Source: Methanofervidicoccus abyssi
GTDB taxonomy: Archaea; AGJL01; Methanococci; Methanococcales; Methanococcaceae
Reading direction: 5' to 3'
Length of the DNA stretch: 64,000 nucleotides
Assembly: GCF_004310395.1 (NCBI RefSeq)
Contig: NZ_BFAX01000003.1
Coordinates: forward strand, 301,333-365,332
Position 1 is the first letter of the stretch. Every line of letters begins with the position of its first letter. Shown piece after piece: positions 47,753 through 55,829 of the stretch. The notes beneath the pieces were generated by a model, which saw only the letters and a list, made by a program, of their open reading frames with translations, searched no databases and was not told the origin of the DNA. Both the position numbers and the translations under genes were made by a program.

Positions 47753-49258
47753 TTAATCCAAACCGTCGTAATCTCCCAAAGGTTCCTCTTCTCTACTTCT
47801 TTCACTGTAGGATTTTTCCCATATCCATACAATATCTAAATCTTCCCCTCCATATTTACCGTTAAATTTGTTTATCTTAACCAGTGCTGGAATACGTAGG
47901 GCAGGGCCTATTATTATAGCCTCTCCCACGTTCAAGCCTGGGAGTTGTTTAAGGAGGTCCTCACTTAAATTCTCTGAGGCCTGTTGTACATGCTGTTGAT
48001 CATGAGGTTCAATTAACTTTGAGATGATAAGATTGTTACACTGTGAGAGAGTTTCGGGATCCAAGGTTTTAGGTCTCTGAGACACTAAACATAAACCCAC
48101 TCCAAATTTTCTACCCTCTCTTGCTATCCTGGATATATAAATTTTTGATCTTGTATTTCTATACTTTGGAATAACGAGATGAGCTTCCTCGAGTATTATA
48201 AATATAGGTTTTGGACAGCCTTCTCTAAGTGCCTTCTTTCTGTCCATCAGTATCTCCTTTGAGATATAAGATATAATAATATCTATGTCGTTTTCATCTA
48301 AGCCCTCTAAAGGTAGTATATTGATATAGTTTTCCTTTATCTTCTCTATAGGGTTGTAGTGTAAGGTTATTAAATGTCCCTTAAACTTCAACATATCCTT
48401 AAGTCTAAATATTGCAGTGTAAATACTATTGGCGTCTCTCTTACTCTCTTCCAAGAAGCTTTCCAATTCATCCACGATCAGATTTATATAATCTTCTGCA
48501 GATTGAAGATCACTTTCCCTGTACTTCTCCTTTACGTTATCTACAGCTTTCCTAATATAAAGCCTCTGTTTCGTAGCTGCAACATCCACTCCAGCGAGAT
48601 CTGCCAAACTGTCACTACTTATCTCATATACGTTTATCTTCGGCTTTATAATATTAACTCTCAACTTGTTATTTTCGTTGTAGGACTCTATATCTCTATA
48701 CTCTCCATGCACATCGAAAACAAGTACTGTGGCCTTCAACCTGTTTAACTCTGAAAGAAGTACTGCAACGGTGTTGGATTTTCCCATTCCCGTAATAGCC
48801 AATATTGCCAAATGTCTAGAGCATAACCTATTAACATCTAACCTTACAGGTATATCCTTAGATAGTAATTTTCCAATCTCTATATCTCCTGTGGAGAACA
48901 TCTTTTTTAAAATCTCTTCACTGGCGGAATATACCTCTGTACCTGGTTTTGGAGGTATCTTAGGTATCTTCTTCTCCTCCACATCCCCCAATATCTTTAT
49001 CTTACCTATAACCAGGTAGGAATCCTCCTTTTCCAATTTTCTCAATTTTAGTATATCCTCTACACTTAACACCTCGTCGAGAATGGGACAACTTTGCATA
49101 ACCCCTTCTATCATACCTAAAACTTCCCTTCCATTTGGATACTCGATAGACACATAACTACCTACTTCAGGTATTTTGTCTGAGTTTGATAGAAAGGTAA
49201 CCTCTGTAGTAGTAGTTTCTCCTACTATATATCCTATCACCTCTTTTTTATTTTCCAT
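47753..49258 (-). CDS. herA: HerA bipolar DNA helicase / HAS-barrel ATPase
   Basis: 501 residues. An N-terminal HAS-barrel (about 1-100) precedes the FtsK/HerA-type ATPase with AITGMGKSNTVAVLLSEL (Walker A), FVDVHGEYR-like and FIILEEAHLVIPKYR (Walker B plus catalytic E), and the arginine-bearing IAREGRKFGVGLCLVSQRP. HerA forms hexamers that pump DNA for end resection with NurA, alongside Mre11-Rad50. None of those genes is in the window. The gene ends acidic. The aroA gene lies eight bases upstream in the same direction, so they may be cotranscribed. Confidence 0.87.
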   Translation of the reverse strand: MENKKEVIGYIVGETTTTEVTFLSNSDKIPEVGSYVSIEYPNGREVLGMIEGVMQSCPILDEVLSVEDILKLRKLEKEDSYLVIGKIKILGDVEEKKIPKIPPKPGTEVYSASEEILKKMFSTGDIEIGKLLSKDIPVRLDVNRLCSRHLAILAITGMGKSNTVAVLLSELNRLKATVLVFDVHGEYRDIESYNENNKLRVNIIKPKINVYEISSDSLADLAGVDVAATKQRLYIRKAVDNVKEKYRESDLQSAEDYINLIVDELESFLEESKRDANSIYTAIFRLKDMLKFKGHLITLHYNPIEKIKENYINILPLEGLDENDIDIIISYISKEILMDRKKALREGCPKPIFIILEEAHLVIPKYRNTRSKIYISRIAREGRKFGVGLCLVSQRPKTLDPETLSQCNNLIISKLIEPHDQQHVQQASENLSEDLLKQLPGLNVGEAIIIGPALRIPALVKINKFNGKYGGEDLDIVWIWEKSYSERSREEEPLGDYDGLD

Positions 49259-49266
49259 AGTATCAC

Positions 49267-50559
49267 CTATTTAACAACTAAATTAGCCCCAAGAGATCTC
49301 ATTACAGAGATAAAATCTGGAAAAGACACCTTTACACTCTCCTCTCCCTCAATTACAGTCTTTCCCTCTGCCAAAAGTCCTGCAACTGTAAATGCCATTA
49401 CAAGCCTGTGATCTCCATAGGTGTTCAACTTCGTCCCCTTCAACTTTCCTACCCCCTCTATTACAAGGCCGTCAGGTTTTTCCCTTATTTCTCCACCCAT
49501 TTTTCTTAACTCCACTGCACAGGCATGTAACCTGTCGCATTCCTTAAACCTGACATGTTCTCCGTTGTAAATTTCAGTCCTACCTCGAGCAAAACATCCT
49601 AAGATGGCAATAGTAGGTACAAGATCTGGTATATCCTTTACATCTATCGAAATACCCTCCAGGTGATAAGGTCCCTCTACTATTATTCTGTTCTCCTTTA
49701 CTTTAATATCGGCACCCATTTCCCTTAGAATATCAACTATCCTTCTATCTCCCTGTTTAGAGTTTTTAAAAAGATTTTTTATGATAATTTTAGAGTTTAT
49801 AAGTACTCCAGCGGCAATGATATAGGAGGCGGAGGAGTAATCACCTTCAACTGTATAATTACAGGACTTATACCTCTGATTCCCATATACAAGAAACTTT
49901 CCATATTTCTCGTCATCCTTTATTATCTTTATCCCAAACCTCTCAATTACATCTATCGTTATATCTAAGTAGGGAGCAGATTTTAAAGGCGTAGTTAATA
50001 CTATCTCACTATCTTCTTGAGAGAAAGGTAGCGTCATCATGAGGGATGTGATGAATTGAGAACTTACGTCTCCCCTTATTCTTACAACATTATTCTCTAT
50101 CTTACCACCTTTGACAATTACAGGGGCAGTACCATTCATTTTAGAAGAAAAAGCTTCAATACCCAGTTGATTTAATGCATCTAACAGTGGACCCATAGGT
50201 CTTCTTCTTATGGATTCATCTCCAGTTAATATGGCGTAGCCCTTAGGTATCTGAGAGGAAATACCTGTAAGTATCCTTAAAGTTGTACCACTATTTTTAA
50301 CATCTATAACGTTATCAGGTGTCTTTGGACTGTTGTAATTCCCCTCCACAATCCATGTATCACTTTCTATATCTATCATGGCTCCCAAGGACATACAGCC
50401 ATTTACAGATGATAGACAGTCTTCACTGTTGAGGGGATTTACAATCTTCGATATTCCGTCTCCCAAGGATGCACATATTACAGCCCTGTGGGTGTAGGAC
50501 TTTGAAGGTGGTGCATTTACAGTTCCCCTCAGTTCTTCTGTTTTCTCCACTATAAGCAT
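49267..50559 (-). CDS. aroA: 3-phosphoshikimate 1-carboxyvinyltransferase (EPSP synthase)
   Basis: 430 residues. It joins PEP to shikimate 3-phosphate in aromatic amino acid synthesis. The fold repeats are recognisable by NAPPSKSYTHRAVICASL at the start, DVKNSGTTLRILTGI, LTGDESIRRRPMGPLLDAL, VEGDYSSASYIIAAG, and HVRFKECDRLHA, then TYGDHRLVMAF near the end. All substrate-binding basic residues appear present. Full length. Start: ATG after CTGGTGAAATACTA. It precedes herA closely. Confidence 0.96.
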   Translation of the reverse strand: MLIVEKTEELRGTVNAPPSKSYTHRAVICASLGDGISKIVNPLNSEDCLSSVNGCMSLGAMIDIESDTWIVEGNYNSPKTPDNVIDVKNSGTTLRILTGISSQIPKGYAILTGDESIRRRPMGPLLDALNQLGIEAFSSKMNGTAPVIVKGGKIENNVVRIRGDVSSQFITSLMMTLPFSQEDSEIVLTTPLKSAPYLDITIDVIERFGIKIIKDDEKYGKFLVYGNQRYKSCNYTVEGDYSSASYIIAAGVLINSKIIIKNLFKNSKQGDRRIVDILREMGADIKVKENRIIVEGPYHLEGISIDVKDIPDLVPTIAILGCFARGRTEIYNGEHVRFKECDRLHACAVELRKMGGEIREKPDGLVIEGVGKLKGTKLNTYGDHRLVMAFTVAGLLAEGKTVIEGEESVKVSFPDFISVMRSLGANLVVK

Positions 50560-50744
50560 TAGTATTTCACCAGTAAATTTTAATATTTTAATAAAAGATC
50601 TTTAATAGAAATTTCAAGGAGTTGAAAACATATAAGAAAAGTTATATAAAAGTTATCAATAGTTTAAGTATATAAAAGTTATTATATAGTTTAATAAGTA
50701 GGATTTAAAAAAGTAAAAATTAGAATTTTTACCTTTTCTTCAGT

Positions 50745-51049
50745 GTGTTTGGTAAAAAGTTCAATGTAATAGGGTTATGTAAAATGGGAGAAGAAGGGAT
50801 TGATTTTCCAGATTTAAATGTCCTAATTATAATGGGAAACCCTAAATCCGACGGAGCAATTATACAGAGGATAGGTAGAGTATTAAGGTATAAAGAAGAT
50901 GAAACAGTGCATATTATATCCCCTATGTAAAAAATACTTATGAAAGAGAGGTAGCCGAGAAGTATATCAAAAAGGCAAACCCTGATGAGATAATTAAAGA
51001 CGGTAAATTATTCACTCCTTTTGTAAAAACAATCCTAAAAAGTAGTTAA
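50745..51049 (+). pseudogene. C-terminal fragment of an SF2 helicase, frameshifted
   Basis: The frame gives VIGLCKMGEEGIDFPDLNVL, then IQRIGRVLRYKEDE: motifs V and VI of an SF2 helicase. At a stop near 50928 the reading must shift by one to continue YVKNTYEREVAEKYIKKANP to a TAA at 51047. The N-terminal helicase lobe is missing. The fragment sits just before an orphan gene with a clean start and may have been its partner. It probably derives from an integrated element or defence locus. Confidence 0.55.
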
Positions 51050-51072
51050 AAAATTACTGTAGAGGTAAAACA

Positions 51073-52050
51073 ATGAACCCATCAACTTCAGTAAACCATG
51101 TTAGAAAAGCATTAGAAATGATGATTGATAAATCATACGATGATTCTGAAAAAGAAAAACTTATTGATGAGTTTGGTACTTTAAATCCCTATATTGCTCT
51201 CTTAACAGTATGGGCAAGTAAATCAATTCCTGATGAAGAATTATTTAAACTTATTGAAGAATTACACATAAATCCAGAAGACTTACCAGCACGATTGAGA
51301 GATGCTTATACATTGTGGAAGTTTAAAGTGACAGTATGTAAATCAAAACCTGTAAGCAGCAAAATTGTAGAGATTAGCAAGTTAGCAAAAGATAACCAAT
51401 CCCTATTTAGTTTAGATATTACACCTGAAAAACTTCCTAAAAGAATAACCAAAAGGAGCATACCTAAACGATTACCAACAATATTAACATTGGGAACACA
51501 AGACACTTTAACACAGTTAGAGAAGCTAACAAATAAAGAGTATGAAGTTTATAAGTGGGTAGACTGGTTTCCAGAAGCAGTTAAATATCTAAAAATATTA
51601 TACAAATGTGCAGATACTGGTGATGAAGGGTTACTCGCAAAAATACCAGATGATGCTTATACAAAATTAAAAAAAATGTTTCCCAACACGATGAAAAGAT
51701 TATACAAAGAACTAGAATCACGAAAGCCACTAACAGGAAAATCTGAATCTGGTAAACCACCAATTTTTTTAGGTATAGTAATCCCCAGACCTAAAAAGAG
51801 ACGTTATACATGGAAGGGTATGGACATAGGGGTAGAGAACTTAGGGATAGACTTGGAGGTATATGGGGAGATTATTAAAAGACAATACAGGAAAAGGCTA
51901 TCTAAATATCCTCCAGATATAGTTGAGAAAGCAATTAAATATGTTAAACGTAAATTCCCGCACTTAGATGAAAATTCTGCACTATTCTGGCAAACTGTTG
52001 AATCTTGCGTAATTGACTACGTTAATTTTGGTAGGTTCTTAGATATATAA
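51073..52050 (+). CDS. Unrecognised 325-residue protein downstream of a helicase fragment
   Basis: No family is recognised. The product is basic and soluble, with a helical N-terminal half (KALEMMIDKSYDDSEKEKLI) and a lysine/arginine-rich linker near 240 (PRPKKRRYTWKGMD). A C-terminal helical region ends in ALFWQTVESCVIDYVNFGRF. Start: ATG after GAGGTAAAACA. It follows a helicase remnant by 24 bases in the same direction. The basic character suggests nucleic-acid contact; a plasmid or viral origin is an inference. Confidence 0.6.
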   Translation: MNPSTSVNHVRKALEMMIDKSYDDSEKEKLIDEFGTLNPYIALLTVWASKSIPDEELFKLIEELHINPEDLPARLRDAYTLWKFKVTVCKSKPVSSKIVEISKLAKDNQSLFSLDITPEKLPKRITKRSIPKRLPTILTLGTQDTLTQLEKLTNKEYEVYKWVDWFPEAVKYLKILYKCADTGDEGLLAKIPDDAYTKLKKMFPNTMKRLYKELESRKPLTGKSESGKPPIFLGIVIPRPKKRRYTWKGMDIGVENLGIDLEVYGEIIKRQYRKRLSKYPPDIVEKAIKYVKRKFPHLDENSALFWQTVESCVIDYVNFGRFLDI

Positions 52051-52413
52051 CCGTAATATTTATATATTGTTAATTTTACATAAACGCATAAAGAGAGAAG
52101 TGTAGAAAAATACATAAGAGAATAAGTCAGTATGAAAGTATTTGAAAGACCAACATTATATCCCAACTAACTTTTATTTTTGATATAATTGACAGCAAAT
52201 TTTTTAATATCGCTTAAATTCAGGTCTCGTTTTTCTAAATCTTCTAAAAACTGATTTAAGAAAAGTTCGTAATTTTGCACTCTATGGATCAAGTGAATCA
52301 TTTAAATATTTTCCATGCATAATTGCAATTACTATTTTTAACTGGCCCTCTATCTTTTCAGGTTATTATAATTTATTATTATTTGTTTTTATAATTCTAT
52401 TTTATCATTAAAA
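52051..52413. other. 363-base interval with one tiny open frame
   Basis: AT-rich sequence between the orphan gene and the PP2C gene. A 44-codon minus-strand frame (52167-52301) is listed separately. Nothing else is supported: no hairpin, repeat or tRNA-like pattern stands out. Confidence 0.4.
52167..52301 (-). pseudogene. Possible fragment of a small gene
   Basis: A minus-strand frame of 44 codons (MIHLIHRVQNYELFLNQFLE, then DLEKRDLNLSDIKKF) looks protein-like and helical but has no ribosome binding site. It could be the end of a lost gene. No family is recognised. Confidence 0.25.
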
Positions 52414-53175
52414 TTATATATTTTTATATACCAAAATACTTACATTATCTTCTGTTTTTTCTAATGCGACATCTAACAGTCTTTCAACAATCTCCTTTGG
52501 ATCCCTATAACTATTTACGACCTTTAAAATATCTTCTTTTTCAACGTAATCATGGAGTCCATCGGAACTTAGGAGAAGTACATCTCCTTCTTTTAGATCC
52601 CAGATATAATCATCTATCTTAAGTTCATCCAACCCTAACGCCGAAGTGATGATATTCTTCAGTGGATGGTACATAGCCCTTTCTTCTGAAATTTGGCCAC
52701 TATCTATCAAGGTTTGGACAAGAGAGTGATCCCTGGTTCTACGGATTATGTTCCCATCTCTAATCAAGTGTGCTCTACTATCACCACAGTTTACTACAAT
52801 ACATCTGTCTTCTTTTATTACTGTAGTTGTCATTGTTGTCCCCATACCTTCCCTATCCCCTATAGCATTTTCTCTTATTCTATCATGGGCTAAGTTGTAG
52901 GCTTCTTTTAGCAGTTTTATAATCTCCTCTATAGATAAATCTTCCTCGTATTCCTCAGTTATAAATTCCTCTAAGGTATCTACTGCCATCTTAGATGCAA
53001 CTTCTCCTGCATTATGTCCTCCAATACCATCTGCAACTGCCAGGAGATAGATATCTTTAATCTTTTTAACTAATATGTAGTCCTCGTTGTGTGTCCTGTT
53101 ACCTTTATGGGATATACCGTAGGCCTTATCCTCCTCGAGGATTATGTAGTCGCGATTTAACAGTTTAATATTCAT
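52414..53175 (-). CDS. PP2C-family serine/threonine protein phosphatase
   Basis: 253 residues from the ATG at 53175 (a farther ATG at 53214 would add 13). Metal-binding and catalytic motifs are present: GNRTHNEDYILV, AVADGIGGHNAGEVAS, VNCGDSRAHLIRDG, RDHSLVQTLIDSG, LLLSSDGLHDYV, and the final EDNVSILV. It is a Mn/Mg-dependent phosphatase, probably cytoplasmic, likely to counter Hanks-type or RIO kinases; no kinase is adjacent. Divergent from the SMUBP2-like helicase gene across 140 bases. Confidence 0.92.
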   Translation of the reverse strand: MNIKLLNRDYIILEEDKAYGISHKGNRTHNEDYILVKKIKDIYLLAVADGIGGHNAGEVASKMAVDTLEEFITEEYEEDLSIEEIIKLLKEAYNLAHDRIRENAIGDREGMGTTMTTTVIKEDRCIVVNCGDSRAHLIRDGNIIRRTRDHSLVQTLIDSGQISEERAMYHPLKNIITSALGLDELKIDDYIWDLKEGDVLLLSSDGLHDYVEKEDILKVVNSYRDPKEIVERLLDVALEKTEDNVSILVYKNI

Positions 53176-53315
53176 AAGTTTCAAGCCTCTTAACAGTATT
53201 CTTCCCCAGACCATTTTTATTATTTTAAATATTTATTTTTTACTGGATTTCTCGATGACTGTATTTTTAGAAAATAATTTCAAAACTAATGCTGTAATTA
53301 TAAAATGGTGAAAAA

Positions 53316-55304
53316 ATGAAAGTGGAGACATATGTTAACCATCTAAAAAATTTAGTTGAACTTGAGAGGAAGGCTGAGATAGAAGCTATGAAAGAGGAGA
53401 TGAGAAAACTAAGTGGCCAGGAGAGGGAGAAAGTAGGTAGAGCTATCTTAGGACTAAATGGAAAAGTTGTCGGTGAAGAGTTTAAATATAAACTGGTTAA
53501 ATACGGTAGGAAAAAGGAGATAAAAACTGAGATAGGTGTTGGAGATCTCGTAGTGATAAGTAGAAACAATCCTCTAAGAAGTAATCTAGTTGGTACTGTA
53601 ACCGAGAAGGGAAAACATCACATTGTAGTTGCCTTGGAGAACGTCCCTTCCTGGGCTTTGAAGAACGTCAGGATCGATCTCTACGCCAACGATGTAACCT
53701 TTAGGAGACAGATCGAGAATTTGGATAAACTCAGTGAAAGTGGAATAAAAGTGTTGAAATACGTCCTAGAACTGGAGGAACCTAAGAAAAGTAAAGAGGT
53801 TGAATTTGAACCACAGGACGAGAATTTAAATGAGAGTCAGAAAAAAGCCGTAAGTTTGTCCCTTGGGAGTGAAGATTTCTTCTTAATCCATGGGCCCTTT
53901 GGTACTGGAAAAACTAGAACTGTCACAGAGGTTATAATTCAAGAGGTAAAGAGGGGAAAGAAGGTACTTGCAACTGCAGAGAGTAATATAGCAGTTGATA
54001 ACTTAGTTGAACGTCTCTGGGGAAAAGTTAAACTGGTTCGAGTGGGACATCCTTCCAAGGTATCCAAACACTTAAAGGAATCTACGTTATACTACCAGAT
54101 TGAAGCCCATGAGAAATACAAAGAGGTTAAGAGGTTGAGGAAGAAGGCAGAGAGATTGGTAACAATTAGGGATAAATATCTGAAACCTACACCTCAGTGG
54201 CGTAGGGGTCTTTCAGATGAGGAGATTCTCAAGTTTGCAGAGAGGGGGATCGGTATAAGAGGAATATCTGTAAGAAATATAAGATCCATGGCTCAGTGGA
54301 TCACAGTTAATATGGAGATCCAGAGATTGTACGACGAGGCTAGACGTATTGAGGAGGAGATAATTAAGGAAGTGATAGATAAGGCAGAGGTTGTCCTAAG
54401 TACAAACTCCTCAGTGGCACTTGAATACTTAGAAGGGGTTAAATTTGATGTTGCAGTTATAGATGAGGCATCCCAGGCGACTATTCCAAGTGTATTAATC
54501 CCCATAGGGAGATGTGATAAATTTATCTTAGCAGGAGATCATAAACAATTACCTCCAACGATCCTAAGTGAGAAAGCACAGGAACTAAGTAAGACACTCT
54601 TTGAAAAACTTATCGAGTTATACCCTTCAAAGAGTAAGATCCTTGAGATACAGTACAGGATGAACGAGAAACTTATGGAGTTTCCAAGCAGGGAATTCTA
54701 TGGGGGAAGAATTAGAGCATATGAAGGTGTCAAAAATATATCCCTTCTAGATTTAGGTGTTAAGGAAGTATCTCTTGAAGGGTTCTGGAAATATATTTTA
54801 GATCCCAAGGAGCCATTAGTTTTTGTAGATACTTCCCAACATCCTGAGAAGTGGGAGAAACAGAGAAGAGGTTCCACCTCAAAGGAGAATCCCCTGGAGG
54901 CAGAAGTTGTTAAGAAGATCTTAGAGAGATTAATAAAGATGGATATACCACCAGAGTCTATCGGTGTTATAACACCTTATGAGGATCAGAGAGATCTGAT
55001 AGATACCTTAATAGGAAATTATGGAGTGGAGGTGAAAACTGTAGATGGATATCAGGGGAGGGAAAAAGAAGTGATAGTTCTGTCCCTTGTCCGTTCAAAT
55101 AGAGATGGGGAACTTGGATTCTTAACAGATATGAGAAGATTGAACGTCTCTCTAACAAGAGCGAAGAGAAAGTTAATAGTTATTGGAGATTGCGAAACCC
55201 TCAAAATCCATCCGACTTATAAAAGGTTTATCGAGTTTGTTGAAAGGAAGGGGACATTGGTACTTTTAAATAGTAAAAATCCTATTTCTATTAAAAATCC
55301 CTGA
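53316..55304 (+). CDS. SF1 helicase of the SMUBP2/Upf1 type
   Basis: 662 residues. The N-terminal part (1-150) has a beta-barrel-like region (GDLVVISRNNPLRSNLVGTV) typical of IGHMBP2-like proteins. SF1 motifs follow: LIHGPFGTGKTRTVTEVI (Walker A), VIDEASQATIPSVLIPIGRC (DEAS Walker B), LAGDHKQLPPT, LEIQYRMNEKLMEFPS, TVDGYQGREKEVIVLSLVRS, and RRLNVSLTRAKRKLIVIGD. It moves 5'-to-3' on RNA or DNA in relatives; the role in methanogens is unknown. Full length. Start: ATG after ATGGTGAAAAA. Confidence 0.92.
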   Translation: MKVETYVNHLKNLVELERKAEIEAMKEEMRKLSGQEREKVGRAILGLNGKVVGEEFKYKLVKYGRKKEIKTEIGVGDLVVISRNNPLRSNLVGTVTEKGKHHIVVALENVPSWALKNVRIDLYANDVTFRRQIENLDKLSESGIKVLKYVLELEEPKKSKEVEFEPQDENLNESQKKAVSLSLGSEDFFLIHGPFGTGKTRTVTEVIIQEVKRGKKVLATAESNIAVDNLVERLWGKVKLVRVGHPSKVSKHLKESTLYYQIEAHEKYKEVKRLRKKAERLVTIRDKYLKPTPQWRRGLSDEEILKFAERGIGIRGISVRNIRSMAQWITVNMEIQRLYDEARRIEEEIIKEVIDKAEVVLSTNSSVALEYLEGVKFDVAVIDEASQATIPSVLIPIGRCDKFILAGDHKQLPPTILSEKAQELSKTLFEKLIELYPSKSKILEIQYRMNEKLMEFPSREFYGGRIRAYEGVKNISLLDLGVKEVSLEGFWKYILDPKEPLVFVDTSQHPEKWEKQRRGSTSKENPLEAEVVKKILERLIKMDIPPESIGVITPYEDQRDLIDTLIGNYGVEVKTVDGYQGREKEVIVLSLVRSNRDGELGFLTDMRRLNVSLTRAKRKLIVIGDCETLKIHPTYKRFIEFVERKGTLVLLNSKNPISIKNP

Positions 55305-55829
55305 TAAAATAAAAAAATAAAAAAGATAAATCCTAAGATTATTAGTATTATAATGTAAGATAGGATTAATAACGAGATTTCCAAGATATGGTTAGAAGAT
55401 ATTAGAGAGAATTCCTTCGTTCCAATGTTCAGAAATAGAGGGGATATATTTTATGTTTTGGAATAGATAAAGAAGTTTTATTATTTTTATTTTACTAGTG
55501 TTTTTTTATCGGTTTTTAATAGGAACTGGAGTTTAAAGGCCATTTCGCCCTTGCGATAGGTGAGGATCCAGGGGTATTTATAATATCTACCACTATTGCA
55601 GCAAGTTTTGCATTTATGCTTCCAGTTGCAACACCACCAAATGCTATAGTCTTTGGTACAGGTTATGTTACGTGCCACAATGGTAAGGAGTGGCTTTATA
55701 CTGAACATGATAAGCATTTTATAGTTTTATACCCCTGTGGATATTCTATAGAATCATCTAATTAGTTTTTCCTATTTATTCTATATCATATCTTATTTTT
55801 TTAAGTAATATTATAATTATTTATAATAA
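55305..55829. other. 525-base interval with gene remnants
   Basis: Two protein-like fragments occur on the plus strand. At 55363-55467 the frame gives KIWLEDIRENSFVPMFRNRG and ends in a stop, with no family recognised. At 55556-55724 lies an anion-transporter fragment described separately. The rest is AT-rich, with no intact gene. Confidence 0.4.
55556..55724 (+). pseudogene. C-terminal fragment of a DASS/SLC13-type anion transporter
   Basis: The frame gives [20 protein letters not shown], then VFGTGYVT, the signature of Na+/dicarboxylate-sulfate transporters. After a one-base shift near 55675 it continues [15 protein letters not shown], matching the last transmembrane helix of the family. 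Only about 55 residues of a roughly 450-residue protein survive, so it is non-functional. Confidence 0.6.

Noticed and set aside
55363-55467. Protein-like fragment ending at a stop before the transporter relic
   Set aside because: Only about 34 residues, with no family recognised and no start; mentioned in the interval note but not called as a gene.
55487-55717. 76-codon minus-strand frame
   Set aside because: It lies opposite the DASS transporter remnant, whose signature is unmistakable on the plus strand.
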